Position numbers and translations under genes: made by a program. The notes beneath the pieces are model-generated. The model was not told the origin of the DNA, ran no database searches, and was given only the letters and a program-made list of their open reading frames with translations. Of a stretch of DNA of 64,000 bases, positions 9,702 through 19,400 are shown one piece after another. This stretch comes from Paenibacillus sp. OVF10 (GTDB lineage: Bacteria > Bacillota > Bacilli > Paenibacillales > Paenibacillaceae), in contig CP094668.1 of assembly GCA_022836915.1 (NCBI GenBank), positions 1 through 64,000 on the forward strand. Direction: 5' to 3'. Each line of letters opens with the position of its first letter. Within the stretch, counting starts at the first letter, position 1.

Positions 9702-10587
9702 TTACATTTTCGTCACCTGTTCCGAAGTACGAACACCCAGGACATGCCGCTCGATTCCGGCAAGGTCCGGTATAATGATAAATGTCCAATGTCGTTTCAA
9801 GCAGATCCGCGATGTCGCGAGCCTGCCCCTGGCCAAGTTCAAAACCAATGATCTGCGGCGGCGCAGGCAGCAGCGCCAGTTGCTCCAGCATGATACGGTA
9901 CGGTGCAAGCCCGTCCGGACCGCCGTCCAGTGCCATGCGCGGCTCATGATCTCGCACCTCTTGTTGTAACCCGGCTATATCCGCCGCCGGGATATGGCGG
10001 GTTGGACACCAAGATGTCCACCTGAGCCCCGGCGAACGGGCCAGCAGATCGCCTTCACGGAAGTCGATCTGTACCGTTCGCGGCCGCGTTTCGCGCGGCC
10101 ACTTGCAGGGCAGCCGCCGAGAGGCGCCGGCGCCTGCCAGCGCGCGGGCGTAGTGAAGCCATCGTCACCGCGATGGCGCCACTGCCCGTGCCAATATCGA
10201 CGGCGAACGGAGCGCCGTCAGGAAACACACGGTCGGCTTCGCGCAGCACAGCCTCGACCAACAGCTCGGTCTCCGGCCGCGGAATCAGCACGGCCGGCGT
10301 GACCTCGAACGGCAGCCCATAGAATTCCTGGCTGCCGATAATGTATTGCGCCGGCTCACCCGCAGCCTTGCGCGTGACGGCGTCCTCCCAGCGGCTGCGA
10401 TGCTCGCTGGGAAAAGGCTCCGGCTGCATCATGTACGCGGCGCCATAGACGCCGAGTACATGTTCCAGCAGCAGCCGGGCATTGTTTTGCGGCTCATACA
10501 CGCCGCACTTCTCCAAAAAGAGGAAGCCTCCACGAAGGCTTCCCGACAGCTCTGTTCCGGCGTCATGACAAACTGCGCGCGGGTCAC
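9702..10587 (-). CDS. prmC: peptide chain release factor N5-glutamine methyltransferase (frameshifted)
   Basis: Methylates the glutamine of the GGQ motif of release factors, using S-adenosylmethionine. An N-terminal helical domain (CGVYEPQNNARLLLEHVLG) is followed by YGLPFEVTPAVLIPRPETELLVEAVL, the SAM-binding AVDIGTGSGAIAVTMA and the catalytic VDILVSNPPY motif. Four or so breaks are needed. The GTG start overlaps the usual spacing (GAGGAG, eight bases) and comes three bases after the prfA stop, so prfA and its modifying enzyme are translationally linked. GC content is about 70 % between 9.85 and 10.5 kb, unlike prfA. Confidence 0.9.
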
Positions 10588-10590
10588 AGA

Positions 10591-11658
10591 TTATTCTCCT
10601 CTATCCATCATCTCAGTCTGCTGAGCAATGGTCAGTGCAGACAGAATATCTTCAATCTCTCCGTTCATCACCTGATCCAGCTTGTGCATCGTCAGGCCGA
10701 TACGGTGATCCGTCACACGGCTTTGCGGGAAGTTGTACGTACGAATACGCTCACTGCGGTCGCCCGTTCTCCACTTTGCTCTTCCGCTCAACAGAGATCT
10801 TTGCTTCCTCTTCCATACGTTTCATATCGAATATACGTGTACGCAGAACCTGCAATGCTTTTTCCTTGTTGGAGTTCTGTGATTTTCCATCCTGACATGT
10901 CGCCACGATTCCCGTTGGAACGTGCGTTACCCGTACTGCGGATTTCGTGGTATTAACCGATTGTCCACCGGCACCACTGGAACAGAACGTATCCACACGA
11001 ATGTCTTTGTCATGAATTTCAATATCAAAATCTTCGGCTTCAGGCATAACTGCAACTGTCGAAGTTGACGTATGAATACGTCCGCCGGATTCGGTTGTTG
11101 GAATACGCTGTACACGGTGTGCGCCGCTTTCGTATTTCATTTTGCTGTATGCGCCACGTCCGTTGATCAAGAAAACAACCTCTTTGAATCCACCGAGATC
11201 ATTTGTGTTCACGTCCATCAGCTCTACACGCCAGCCTTGTGCATCTGCATAACGTGTGTACATCCGATACAGATCTGCTGCAAACAACGCTGCTTCATCT
11301 CCACCAGCTGCTCCGCGAATCTCAACAATAACGTTTTTGTCGTCATTCGGATCTTTTGGTAGCATGAGTACACGAATCAATTCGTCCAGTTCCTTCTGGC
11401 GAGTGCTCAGTTCGTCAATTTCCATTTTGACCATTTCGCGCATCTCATCATCCAGTTTCTCACCCTGCATTTCCTTCGCAGCTTCGAGATCCTGACTTAC
11501 CTGTTTGTATTCATTGTACGCTTCATAAGTCGGTTGCAGATCGGATTGTTCTTTGGAGTATTCCCGCAGCTTTTTGTTGTCACTTGCCACATCCGGTCAC
11601 ACAAAAGCTCGCTCAACTTGTCATAACGGTCGGCTAACGCCTGTAATTTATCCAACAT
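10591..11658 (-). CDS. prfA: peptide chain release factor 1 (two frameshifts)
   Basis: Terminates translation at UAA and UAG. A 279-residue stretch in one frame carries the coiled N-terminal domain, [13 protein letters not shown], the recognition-loop region [17 protein letters not shown] and the catalytic [15 protein letters not shown]. The first 22 residues ([19 protein letters not shown]) and the last ~60 ([18 protein letters not shown]) lie in other frames. The N-terminal break is a missing C in CCCGG. GAGGTGA precedes the ATG by six bases. Reconstructed length (~356) is exactly that of the family. It heads the minus-strand housekeeping run. Confidence 0.95.
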
Positions 11659-12107
11659 GTATAGTCACCTCACGCATTATTTTGTCCAAGCACATAACAT
11701 TTTCAATAATTATTTCAATTCAACATTAATTACATCTATAATCTATATTCCACAACGCACAGGATTCTCACGAACCCCTGACCGCAGCATGTATTCACAT
11801 TCATGTATGATCGACGTATAACATCGCTACAACGTCATCAAATCCTTTACTTTTAAAGTGATATCAAGAAATCGTGTACCTGTATGTAAATCCGCTTCAG
11901 CTCATCTGTTCAATCGCGAATTTTAACGTGGTATACGACTCTTAATTATAGCATATTCTTATGGTTCTGAATAGTAACTGTTCCGCATGCAGATGAACTA
12001 ATTTTTGTGTTGCAAATTTTTCAACCTTCACACGTTGCCATCCTGCTCATGGATCATCCTACCGGAAATGTTTGTAACAAATAGATCATTCATGTTTATT
12101 TCTGATG
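11659..12107. other. intergenic region between prfA and the nitrilase-family gene
   Basis: AT-rich divergent region with no convincing open frame, RNA gene or strong hairpin. It should hold the prfA promoter on the minus strand, but I could not single out one. Confidence 0.4.
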
Positions 12108-12137
12108 TTGTAAAATATATACAAGGGACTCTATAAT
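12108..12137 (+). promoter_or_regulatory. sigma-A-type promoter for the nitrilase-family gene
   Basis: TTGTAA and TATAAT are separated by 18 bases and lie about 40 bases before the start codon, with AGGAGG at 12161-12166. Confidence 0.6.
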
Positions 12138-12177
12138 TCATAGTTTTGATATTTTAGTTTAGGAGGAAATGGATGAT

Positions 12178-13030
12178 ATGAACTTAACACCAGCTGTTTT
12201 TCCAACAGAAAAATTAAAGATTGCTCTGGCACAGTGTTCTTCGATCGACGGAAATATTGAAGAGAACGTTAATAGGGCTTATGAAATGATTGAAGAAGCT
12301 GGAAAAGAGCATGCCGATATTATCATGTTTCCAGAAAAATATCTAACGGGATATGTGCCAGAAATCGTAGAATCCAATTTTACTGAATATACACTCTCCA
12401 TTAATGATGCGAGGATTGATAAGTTGCGTCAAGCATGCAAAAAGTACGGCATTTGGTCAATCATCGGAACCCTGTAAGAAGAGGCGAGGATGTGTTCATC
12501 TCTTCAATTATAATAGATTCCAAAGGAAATGAAGTAGGTGTTTATGACAAGTCTCATTTATTTCAAACGGAGAAGGAAATGTTTTCAACCAATAATGAGC
12601 AGGTCATCATTAAATTAAAGGGCTGGAATATTGGGATGGCCATCTGTTATGACGCAGGTTTCCTGAACATTCTCGTCTTTTAGCACAACATGGCTGTCAT
12701 TTTATATATGGGTAGCTCTCTTTTAGTAAAGGAATGGGGTACAAAGAGTCACGAGTATGGTTTCCTGCCCGCGCTCTGGATAATACGATATTTACAGCGA
12801 TGTGTAATCACGTTGGAACAACCGGAGTCTGGGATACGTGTGGACATAGTGGTGTATGGAACCCTCTAGGTGATAATATAATTGATGCCTCGCAAGACAA
12901 CGTTGAGTTGCTCATAGCTGAATTAGACCCCGATCTTCTTAATCAAGCTAGAAATGGCGAAAGAATGCTTGCGGATTCGTTTGATATAAATAAAGAACAC
13001 TATTCTTTCAAGACTATTGTTGGTAACTAA
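12178..13030 (+). CDS. carbon-nitrogen hydrolase (nitrilase superfamily), two frameshifts
   Basis: Cytosolic amidase-like enzyme with unknown substrate. The catalytic Glu-Lys-Cys triad is visible: MFPEKYLTGY (Glu near residue 53), VYDKSHLF (Lys near 125) and AICYDAGFPEHSR (Cys near 160). The C-terminal part has ARALDNTIFTAMCNHVG. Breaks lie near 12.47 and 12.66 kb, each one base. The second ATG is preferred because AGGAGG sits 11 bases before it but only two before the first. It stands alone, with its own promoter and a strong terminator after it. It is distinct from the ureidopropionase-like nitrilase at 44 kb. Confidence 0.8.
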
Positions 13031-13098
13031 GCAAACCTCATATGAACTGAAGAGTACATAAGTACATTACGATTGAAGTGGCCTCATACATCGATACT

Positions 13099-13137
13099 AA
13101 AAACCCTACAATCTTCACGAGAAGATCGTAGGGTTTT
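13099..13137. terminator. bidirectional rho-independent terminator
   Basis: AAAACCCTAC-AA-TCTTC pairs with GAAGA-TC-GTAGGGTTTT around a four-base loop, with A and T runs on either side. It lies between the convergent nitrilase-family gene and ychF and can serve both. Confidence 0.85.
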
Positions 13138-13170
13138 GGTTATTGAATCTACATATAAAGGTGTAACAAC

Positions 13171-14264
13171 TTATACGTTGAAACGGAAGTGCATAACGTC
13201 GCCGTCATTTACAACGTACTCTTTACCTTCAAGACGAAGTTGTCCGCGCTCTTTGGCACCGTTCATGGAACCCGCTGCAACCAGATCATCGTAGGAAACA
13301 ACTTCACGGATGAATCCACGTTCGAAGTCGGTGTGAATAACACCCGCTGCGCCTGGTGCTTTCGTTCCTTTACGGATTGTCCACGCACGAACTTCCTGCA
13401 CACCTGCTGTGAAGTATGTACAGACAGACCGAGCAATTTGTAAGCCGCTTTGATCAACAAGTTCAGACCGGAATCCTCGATACCGAGTTCTTCCAGGAAC
13501 ATTTGTTTATCTTCGCCTTCCAGCTCAGAGATCTCTTCTTCAACCTTTGCACTGATTGGCACCACTTCTGCGTTCTCAGCAGCTGCGAATTCTCTTTTTG
13601 CACGTAAGCATTGTTCGCCACGTCGCCGATTTCGTCCTCAGCTACATTGGCTGCGTACAGAACAGGCTTCAGGGTAAGCAAGTGCAGATCACGTATGATC
13701 AGAAGCTCATCATCGGTAAGTTCCATGCTGCGTGCCGGCTTGTCATCGTACAGAACAGCCTTCACTCTCTCCAATACTTCTACTTCTTGAGAGGCAGTCT
13801 TGTTGCCGCCCTTCATGTTTTTCTTGGAGCGATCGATTTTCTTCTCAACACTCTCGATATCGGCCAGGATCAGCTCCAGATTGATCGTCTGGATGTCGCT
13901 TACCGGGTCAATTTTGCCATCAACGTGTAATGTTCTCATCTACAAAGCAACGTACCACGTGTACAATCGCGTCTACTTCACGGATGTGGGCAAGGAACTT
14001 GTTACCAAGACCTTCGCCTTTGCTCGCACCACGAACAAGACCAGCGATATCTACAAACTCAAACGCCGTTGGTACTGTTTTCTTAGGTACAACGAGTTCT
14101 GTCAGTTTGTCCAAACGCTCATCTGGTACTTCAACGATCCCCACGTTAGGGTCAATCGTACAGAACGGATAGTTTGCCGATTCGGCACCTGCTTGTGTAA
14201 TTGCGTTAAACAATGTAGATTTACCAACGTTAGGCAAACCCACGATTCCAGCTTTCAAAGCCAT
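13171..14264 (-). CDS. ychF: redox/ribosome-associated P-loop ATPase YchF (three frameshifts)
   Basis: Universal OLA1/YchF protein that binds ribosomes and hydrolyses ATP. Order: [16 protein letters not shown] (P-loop, residues 6-21), [25 protein letters not shown] (G3 and switch region), then NVAED in place of the usual NKxD, the change behind its ATP preference. A helical insert and a C-terminal TGS domain ending [13 protein letters not shown] follow. Breaks lie near residues 110, 215 and 285. Reconstructed length of ~366 residues is canonical. Confidence 0.93.
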
Positions 14265-14456
14265 GTATATGACAACTCCTCATTGATTACTTGTTCGGTA
14301 TGGATAATCCTATACATTATATATGACAAACCTCAAGGCATCAAGGAACTTCGCCAATTCGACCAGAGTCCCATCCGCTTCCCGAAATCCCCGGTTAATG
14401 CAGATAATTCGTTTTGCGCAGATCTTAAGTTTTGCCTAGAATATCCGCTATTAGGT

Positions 14457-14925
14457 TTACCCTTTGATTTCCTTATACATCGTCAGATCCGTTACCTCAT
14501 ATCCCATCTTGCGATACAGGCTGCTCGCCCGCACATTATGTCCAAAGACATGCAAACCAATGCGATCCACGCCAAGACTCAAGGCCGTCTGTTCAAGCGC
14601 CTGCATCGTCTCTGTTCCGTATCCCTTACCACGGTGTGCTTCTTCAACCACAATATCCAGCAAAAAGCATCTTTTCCACGACGATTATCCGTGATATTAA
14701 ACCAGATATACCCTACATTTCCGTCCACAGGATGCACCAGATTGAAGAGATACGCTCCGGTGTGTTCAAGCCTTCTGGCAGATAACGTTCATAAGATTCC
14801 TCCGCCAGTTGCTGTGACTCTTCCTCAGCCCAGGTGCCCGCTTCTACTTTTTCCTGTGCAAAATCCTTAATCGATCGAATGCGAAAATTCGCATAATCTT
14901 CCTGATTCATTGGAGAAAGTTTCAA
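14457..14925 (-). CDS. GNAT-family N-acetyltransferase (one frameshift)
   Basis: Acetyl-CoA-dependent acetyltransferase, substrate unknown. The C-terminal half carries DIVVEEAHRGKGYGTETMQAL, the acetyl-CoA pyrophosphate loop (RGKGYGT), and YRKMGYEVT. The N-terminal half (SPMNQEDYANFRIRSIKDFAQE) is in another frame, and the break is near 14.71 kb. A longer frame begins at an ATG 33 bases upstream. However, AAGGAGGGG lies inside that extension and points to a TTG start (reading LKLSPMNQ), which I adopt. Reconstructed length ~157 residues. Confidence 0.8.
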
Positions 14926-15140
14926 CTTATTCCCCTCCTTAGTTTGAGTGATCTTCATTATGTATGATCTCTGTGCAATCCTTTTTGCACTACCAGTATC
15001 TTATTGTATCCTGTTCTTCCGCTTAGCGCATGAAGTTATTCTGACGATTTGGATTTCAATTTTCATATTTATCCATTTTAATTATAACTTTTAATCTCTT
15101 CCAATCGTTTATACCTCATGAAGGAAAGGAGTAGATCATA

Positions 15141-15572
15141 TTGAACACACGTCGCCGATTCTCCAAAAGAAAATTATTATCTTGTCCGCTATTATAATCG
15201 TCATAGGCATCATCGCCTTTAGAGCTTGCTGAATGCAGTCGATCCCTTTCGCCACTTAAGGATCACGATCCATAATCAGTCCGACTATGACCTCACCAAT
15301 ATTCAGGCTAGCCTGGTCCAAGGCGACAACTCATCTAACAACAACGAGAGCGGCTCCACCTACGAATTCGATAAGGATATTCCCAGCGGAGCAAACGTGA
15401 AATTCGCCCCGCAGCTGAAACTTTCTGGGGAGGGGTCGTCTCCTTGGCGCTTACGGACAGCCGCGGAAAAACCTATAACAAAATGGTTTGCGGTTATACG
15501 GAATACTTGTCCGGCAATTCCTACGTAACTGTAACCAATGAGAATATCACCGTGAAAGAAGAATGTATGTAA
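15141..15572 (+). CDS. hypothetical membrane-anchored protein (frameshifted)
   Basis: Not recognised. A TTG start follows AAAGGAG. The N-terminus NTRRRFSKRK is strongly basic and is followed, after a one-base shift, by the hydrophobic helix IIILSAIIIVIGIIAF, so it is exported or anchored with its body outside. The body (residues ~30-130) has an Ig/FixG-like feel: LRITIHNQSDYDLTNIQASL, FDKDIPSGANVKFAPQLK, VVSLALTDSRGKTYNKMV and a C-terminus ending NENITVKEECM. Three breaks are needed. A terminator follows. Function unknown. Confidence 0.6.
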
Positions 15573-15611
15573 TAACGATACTTCGCTCTGTGGACTTATG
15601 TTAAAATATAG

Positions 15612-15675
15612 GGGCGAGCGACCCGCCAAAGTTTCTCGCCCAAAGTCGATTCAATTATTCAATCGGCTTTTTTAT
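15612..15675 (+). terminator. terminator after the membrane-anchored protein gene
   Basis: AAGTCGATT and AATCGGCTT form a stem with a nine-base loop, followed by TTTTTTATTTT. A second hairpin (GGGCGAG / CTCGCCC) lies just before it. The terminator overlaps the 3' end of the oppositely oriented Spo0E-like gene. Confidence 0.75.
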
Positions 15676-15825
15676 TTTAACCTGATTGTATTGATTAATT
15701 AGATCATCCAGGACCATGGATTGCTGTATAACATGAGGATGAAGCAGATTTCCATAGTCCATCTTGAGTTGATAGAGCTTTTGTCTCGCTGCTTCGATCT
15801 GCAACTTGAGCTCACCACAATCCAT
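15655..15825 (-). CDS. Spo0E-family aspartyl-phosphate phosphatase
   Basis: Small cytosolic phosphatase of the Spo0E/YnzD type, whose members dephosphorylate Spo0A~P and so delay sporulation. The 56-residue product is two helices: LKLQIEAARQKLYQLK and the signature HPHVIQQSMVLDDLINQYNQ, with the SxxLD motif as S-M-V-L-D. A frame opening eight codons earlier exists, but GGAGGGG lies five bases before the internal ATG, which I take as the start. It is intact and lies about 150 bases downstream of a peptide-signalling cassette, on the same strand but beyond a terminator. Confidence 0.85.
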   Translation of the reverse strand: MDCGELKLQIEAARQKLYQLKMDYGNLLHPHVIQQSMVLDDLINQYNQVKIKKPIE

Positions 15826-15895
15826 ATTCACCCCTCCCTGTTGTAACATTCTAGTCTATTCTGCTAATTAATAGGAAATCAAGCGAACTCCAACA

Positions 15896-15945
15896 CGAAA
15901 AAGCTCCCTTCAAAGTAGACAATTCACCATTCTACTTGAGGGAGC
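15896..15945 (-). terminator. terminator of the peptide-signalling cassette
   Basis: On the minus strand GCTCCCTCAAGTAGA pairs with TCTACTTTGAAGGGAGC and is followed by TTTTTCG. It lies just after the peptide gene and closes the receptor-peptide transcript. Confidence 0.8.
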
Positions 15946-15972
15946 AGCTCATATTAAATTCAGAAACGCTGG

Positions 15973-16110
15973 TTAACTTCCCATGCCATGGCCATTAGTT
16001 GTCATGATTACTGGACGGTCTTTTTCAACGGGGATGGGTTGAGTTATAGGAACAACTACGCCTACTGCGATACTGCATGTAACTATCAATACTGCCAATT
16101 TCATCTTCAT
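15973..16110 (-). CDS. putative Phr-like exported signalling peptide precursor
   Basis: A 45-codon gene six bases after the receptor stop. It starts MKMKLAVLIV, continues as a hydrophobic signal segment (TCSIAVGVVVP), then a hydrophilic tail ITQPIPVEKDRP, and ends VIMTTNGHGMGS. This is the architecture of Phr, PapR and AimP precursors: basic start, one export helix, short C-terminal stretch that is cleaved out and re-imported. GGGAGG at the end of the receptor gene lies 11 bases before the ATG, so translation is probably coupled. An overlapping ATG four bases nearer opens a different frame without signal-peptide character. The mature peptide is probably within the last 5-10 residues, rich in Gly and His. 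Family assignment is by layout; I know no identical peptide. Confidence 0.72.
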   Translation of the reverse strand: MKMKLAVLIVTCSIAVGVVVPITQPIPVEKDRPVIMTTNGHGMGS

Positions 16111-16116
16111 TCGTCA

Positions 16117-17456
16117 TCAAACCTCCCGAATCATTTTTTTATATCGTAGTTTAGCTTCTTCAACTGCAAAACACCGAAATTCTTCAAATATTTTTATACA
16201 CTCTAGAACACTATCTTTATTCTTAATTTTAATCACAAAATCCAAGCCGTTAAGAATCAACTCAAATCCTCTGTTATAATCTTGATGTTTTAAATAGTAT
16301 GTACCTAGGCCCACAAGCAAAGTACCATATTGATCGTTTGTATATTGCTCGCTGATTTTTCCAATACGACTGCTCTGTTCTTGGTAGATAAAATAAGAGT
16401 CATACGCTTCAAGAACTGAGTCAATGTTGATATCAAACCGATTTGCCGCATTCACAATTGCACATAAAGCAGGAAAGATTTCGTTCTCTCTCTCCGAGAT
16501 GTAGTTCATATAACTTGGGATAACCTCTGTTTTACCTGACATTAATTCATATAGATAACGGTTGCCTACTGCCCATTCCTCAAACTGACGAATAACAAAG
16601 GTTTCCTCGTCGCTCGGATTATTTACCCAGCTATAATCGGTGTACAAAGAGACATATTGAAGTGCCTTTTCATATTCTTCATAGTAGAAACATGCTTCTC
16701 CAAGCGCTAAATATGCGTACAAAACGTAAAAAATAATCTGCTTTTTGGGTTTAGCCTCGGGCTCTTCAGATGTTCCCCTAATTCATAATGGATCATTGCT
16801 TTTAATTTTAACTTGTCAGCAAGATTCTTCACCTTATCCCATCGACGTAACGAAGCATACACATTAATCAAATCGTTCAATCCATCCAGCTGGTAGTGCT
16901 CATCAAGCCGATCTGCAAAAACTCAAACTGCGTAGCAAGTGTAAGATTGCTCAACTGATCCTTGGAAAGCCCGATTGTGAACAAACGATACTGACTTAGA
17001 GCCAACCGTTCAGAATGTTGCATTTTCTCACCCTCGGCTACACAAAGGTACAAAGGCTTGGCCGCTTCCAACTTCCTTCAAGATATAACTGTTCAGCCAA
17101 CTCGAACAAAAGCGGTGCATAGGAAAGATTATCCATAATTAGATTAACGGCTTCTTCCATATAATCGACCTTACCGAGTTCGGCACAACGGTATAAAAAG
17201 GCCCAAGTCTTCGCCAATCCGGGCTCGTATGTACAAAACACTCATGTATGTATAATTCATAGAAGTAACCTTCTGTTAGACCCATCCCGGCAGTAAGTCG
17301 ATCCAATTGCTGCACTCCTATGGGACGCAGCCCGTTCAGCGTACCACTCAACGTCCCTGAGTTAATTCCCGATATCTCAGAGAATTGATTGAGTGTCATA
17401 TGGTTCGTTTTTAAATAGTCTGCTAAATAATCACGTATTGTGGCTACTGATTTCAA
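16117..17456 (-). CDS. RRNPP-type transcriptional regulator: HTH domain plus TPR repeats (frameshifted)
   Basis: Likely cytosolic peptide-binding transcription factor. Residues ~5-60 form an XRE-like HTH (MTLNQFSEISGINSGTLSGT then LNGLRPIGVQQLDRL). The remainder is helical TPR repeats: LYRCAELGKVDYMEEAV, LLFELAEQLYLEGSWEAAKP, YLALGEACFYYEEYEKAL, VGLGTYYLKHQDYNRGFEL. Reconstructed length is ~447 residues, in the range of the PlcR/NprR/AimR group. Four one-base breaks (near 17.20, 17.07, 16.90 and 16.76 kb), mostly at short homopolymers. TTG is taken as start because AAAGGTGGT precedes it. The peptide gene directly downstream supports the assignment. It could alternatively be an orphan XRE-TPR protein. 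Confidence 0.75.
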
Positions 17457-17500
17457 AGGCACACCACCTTTCCAAGCGAAATTAAGCAATGGTCAATAAA

Positions 17501-17530
17501 ATAATACTATACAGCTCAGTTAATTAGCAA
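17501..17530 (-). promoter_or_regulatory. candidate promoter of the HTH-TPR receptor gene
   Basis: On the minus strand TTGCTA and TATTAT are 18 bases apart in an AT-rich leader, about 45 bases before the chosen start. Weak -35, plausible -10. Confidence 0.4.
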
Positions 17531-17635
17531 TATTTTACTTGTAAATATTTAACTATATGTTTAATGGGTTAGATACCTTTTATCTTTTAGGAACTGAAGT
17601 TTGATCTACCTTGATATATATAATGCAAAACAAAA

Positions 17636-17660
17636 ACCTGCCCAATTTAGTTGAGCAGGT
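17636..17660 (-). terminator. rho-independent terminator
   Basis: Read on the minus strand, ACCTGCTCAA and TTGGGCAGGT form a stem with a five-base loop, followed by TTTTTGTTTTG. It would end transcription coming from fni and the coding remnant behind it. The rest of 17457-17784 is AT-rich and shows no gene. Confidence 0.7.
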
Positions 17661-17784
17661 CTTTGTAGAAAAATAACCATCCGTTTGATTCAAAATTTTA
17701 TCATAAATGTTGTATTCCTCAGCCAAAGGGAATCGCAATCAATAGCATAAGTAACACTTGTTTATATTTGTTTATATTTATTCA

Positions 17785-18006
17785 TTATATTGCTGTAAAG
17801 TAATTAACTTGTTTTTTTGGAGTGATAAGAGTTCCACTGTGCTGATCCCTGATCCAAATATCATTTTTGGTAACGTCCCATTGCGTGTCATTACCAAACA
17901 CTCTGTAGCTATACCATTCACAAATATACTCGACAACTCCATCACATCGCATAGAGCTTACCTCATCATATTTGACATAAGTGCTGGCATTATTACTCCA
18001 CCAACC
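17785..18006 (-). pseudogene. coding-like remnant directly behind fni
   Basis: A 73-codon open stretch begins in frame immediately after the fni stop and ends in TAA. It has no start codon or ribosome site of its own at the front. It reads like a genuine protein C-terminus: GWWSNNASTYVKYDEVSS, then MRCDGVVEYICEWYSYRVFG, WDVTKNDIWIRD and ITPKKQVNYFTAI. The CDGVVEY segment faintly recalls the catalytic-Cys region of NlpC/P60-like hydrolases, but this is only an impression. Most likely a 3' fragment left after a deletion fused fni to another gene's tail. Confidence 0.5.
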
Positions 18007-19072
18007 TTAACGCCGTTCCACCAGACGTGACGTCTGCTTCAAATCTTCAATCCGCCCAGCCCCAATGCCAAACATCACGGTACGCAACTCGAATTCGACC
18101 TGTTCCAACCGCTCATTCAGAGCATCATCCGATGCGACTGCAGATTCGAGCAGCGATCGGCCAAAACCAGCCAGATCCGCACCCAGCGCGAGGGCTTTGG
18201 CCGCATCTACGCCCGTGTACAGTCCACCACTACCAATCAGAGCGCCCTCTGGGTTCAGCGCTCGTACTTCCTGAATACACTCCGCTGTGGGAATGCCCCA
18301 GTCGGCAAAAGCTTCAGCAGCTGCCCGGCGTACCGGGTTATTGTTGCGGTACTTCTCCACCTGTACCCAGCTTGTACCTCCAGCGCCGGCTACATCGATA
18401 AACGCGACACCCGCTTCATATAGGCGTTGAGCCGTCACACCATCGATGCCAAAACCTACTTCTTTCACGCCAACAGGTACTTCTAGCTCACGACACAAGT
18501 TCTCAATCCGCTGAAATAATCCGCTAAAGTTGGTGTTGCCTTCCGGCTGGAAAACTTCCTGCAACGTGTTCAGATGAAGCACGAGCATGTCCGCCCCCGC
18601 AATATCTACTGCACGTTGGAAGTCAGCTGTTGTGAAACCATAGTTCAGCTGCACCGCGCCCAGGTTGGCAATGACCGGGATGTCCGGTGCCCAGCGCCGC
18701 ACATCGAAGGTACTTGCCAGTTCTGGCTGTTCCACGGCAGCCCGGATCGAACCTACGCCAAGCGCCCAGCCTCTGGCGTTTGCTACTCGAGCGAGGCGCT
18801 CATTGATGGCGCCTGTTGTTTTGCTTCCACCCGTCATCGAACTGATGAGCAAGGGTGTACGTACTTTTGCCAATAAACGAAGTCTCCAGATGCACCTCTT
18901 CAAAATCCAGTTCCGGCAGTGGGTGATGGCGAAAAGCAAACCGCTCCATACCGCTGGTTACCCCTTCTCCTGCCACATTCTCCTCAAGACAGAGGCGCAC
19001 GTGTTCCAGCTTCCGTTCTCCCGTAGCCACTTCGGGAAGCAGCCGTTCGCCGGCTCGCTCTTGTTCATTCAT
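18007..19072 (-). CDS. fni: type 2 isopentenyl-diphosphate delta-isomerase (one frameshift)
   Basis: FMN- and NADPH-dependent enzyme that interconverts IPP and DMAPP, feeding isoprenoid and carotenoid synthesis. A 45-residue N-terminus ([27 protein letters not shown]) is in one frame. The rest has [40 protein letters not shown]-type [31 protein letters not shown], the [10 protein letters not shown] catalytic-loop region and the glycine-rich FMN-phosphate sites VAGAGGTSW and IGSGGLYTG. The break is near 18.87 kb. AGGAGG precedes the ATG. It lies downstream of the carotenoid operon on the same strand but after a ~330-base gap, so it probably has its own promoter. Confidence 0.93.
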
Positions 19073-19400
19073 GATGAGACCTCCTATGTGAGAATCGTGC
19101 GGATCGACAGGATAACCTGCCTGTTCCTAGCTTCTATGTATATAAGTCTTTTCTAAAAAAGACAAAACATTTAGTAAATAAGCATTACAGCTCAACTCTA
19201 TCCAGTATAACGTTCCAAACCATCTATTGAAAGGATGCCCCGACACCAAATGTCTCACTTAAATCTCGGAGCACCACTATTTTATACCTACGCAAAAGCA
19301 CGGATCATCCGTGGCATCTTCAAAGTTAATTAGCACAGACGACGCACATAGGTGTGGATCAACAGAATGCACTTCCACTCCATCATCCCACACAACAAAC
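19073..19400. other. gap between the carotenoid operon and fni
   Basis: CACGGA/TCCGTG around a three-base loop (19299-19313), followed on the minus strand by CTTTTG, may be a weak terminator of the carotenoid operon. I see no gene in this stretch. A promoter for fni is expected here but none stands out. Confidence 0.4.

Noticed and set aside
13800..14870. Long plus-strand open frame of 356 codons
   Set aside because: It lies antisense to ychF and the acetyltransferase gene, has no ribosome site and a composition typical of a shadow frame. The minus-strand proteins there carry clear family motifs.
17758..18030. Plus-strand frame of 90 codons
   Set aside because: Antisense to the better protein-like minus-strand remnant; no ribosome site.
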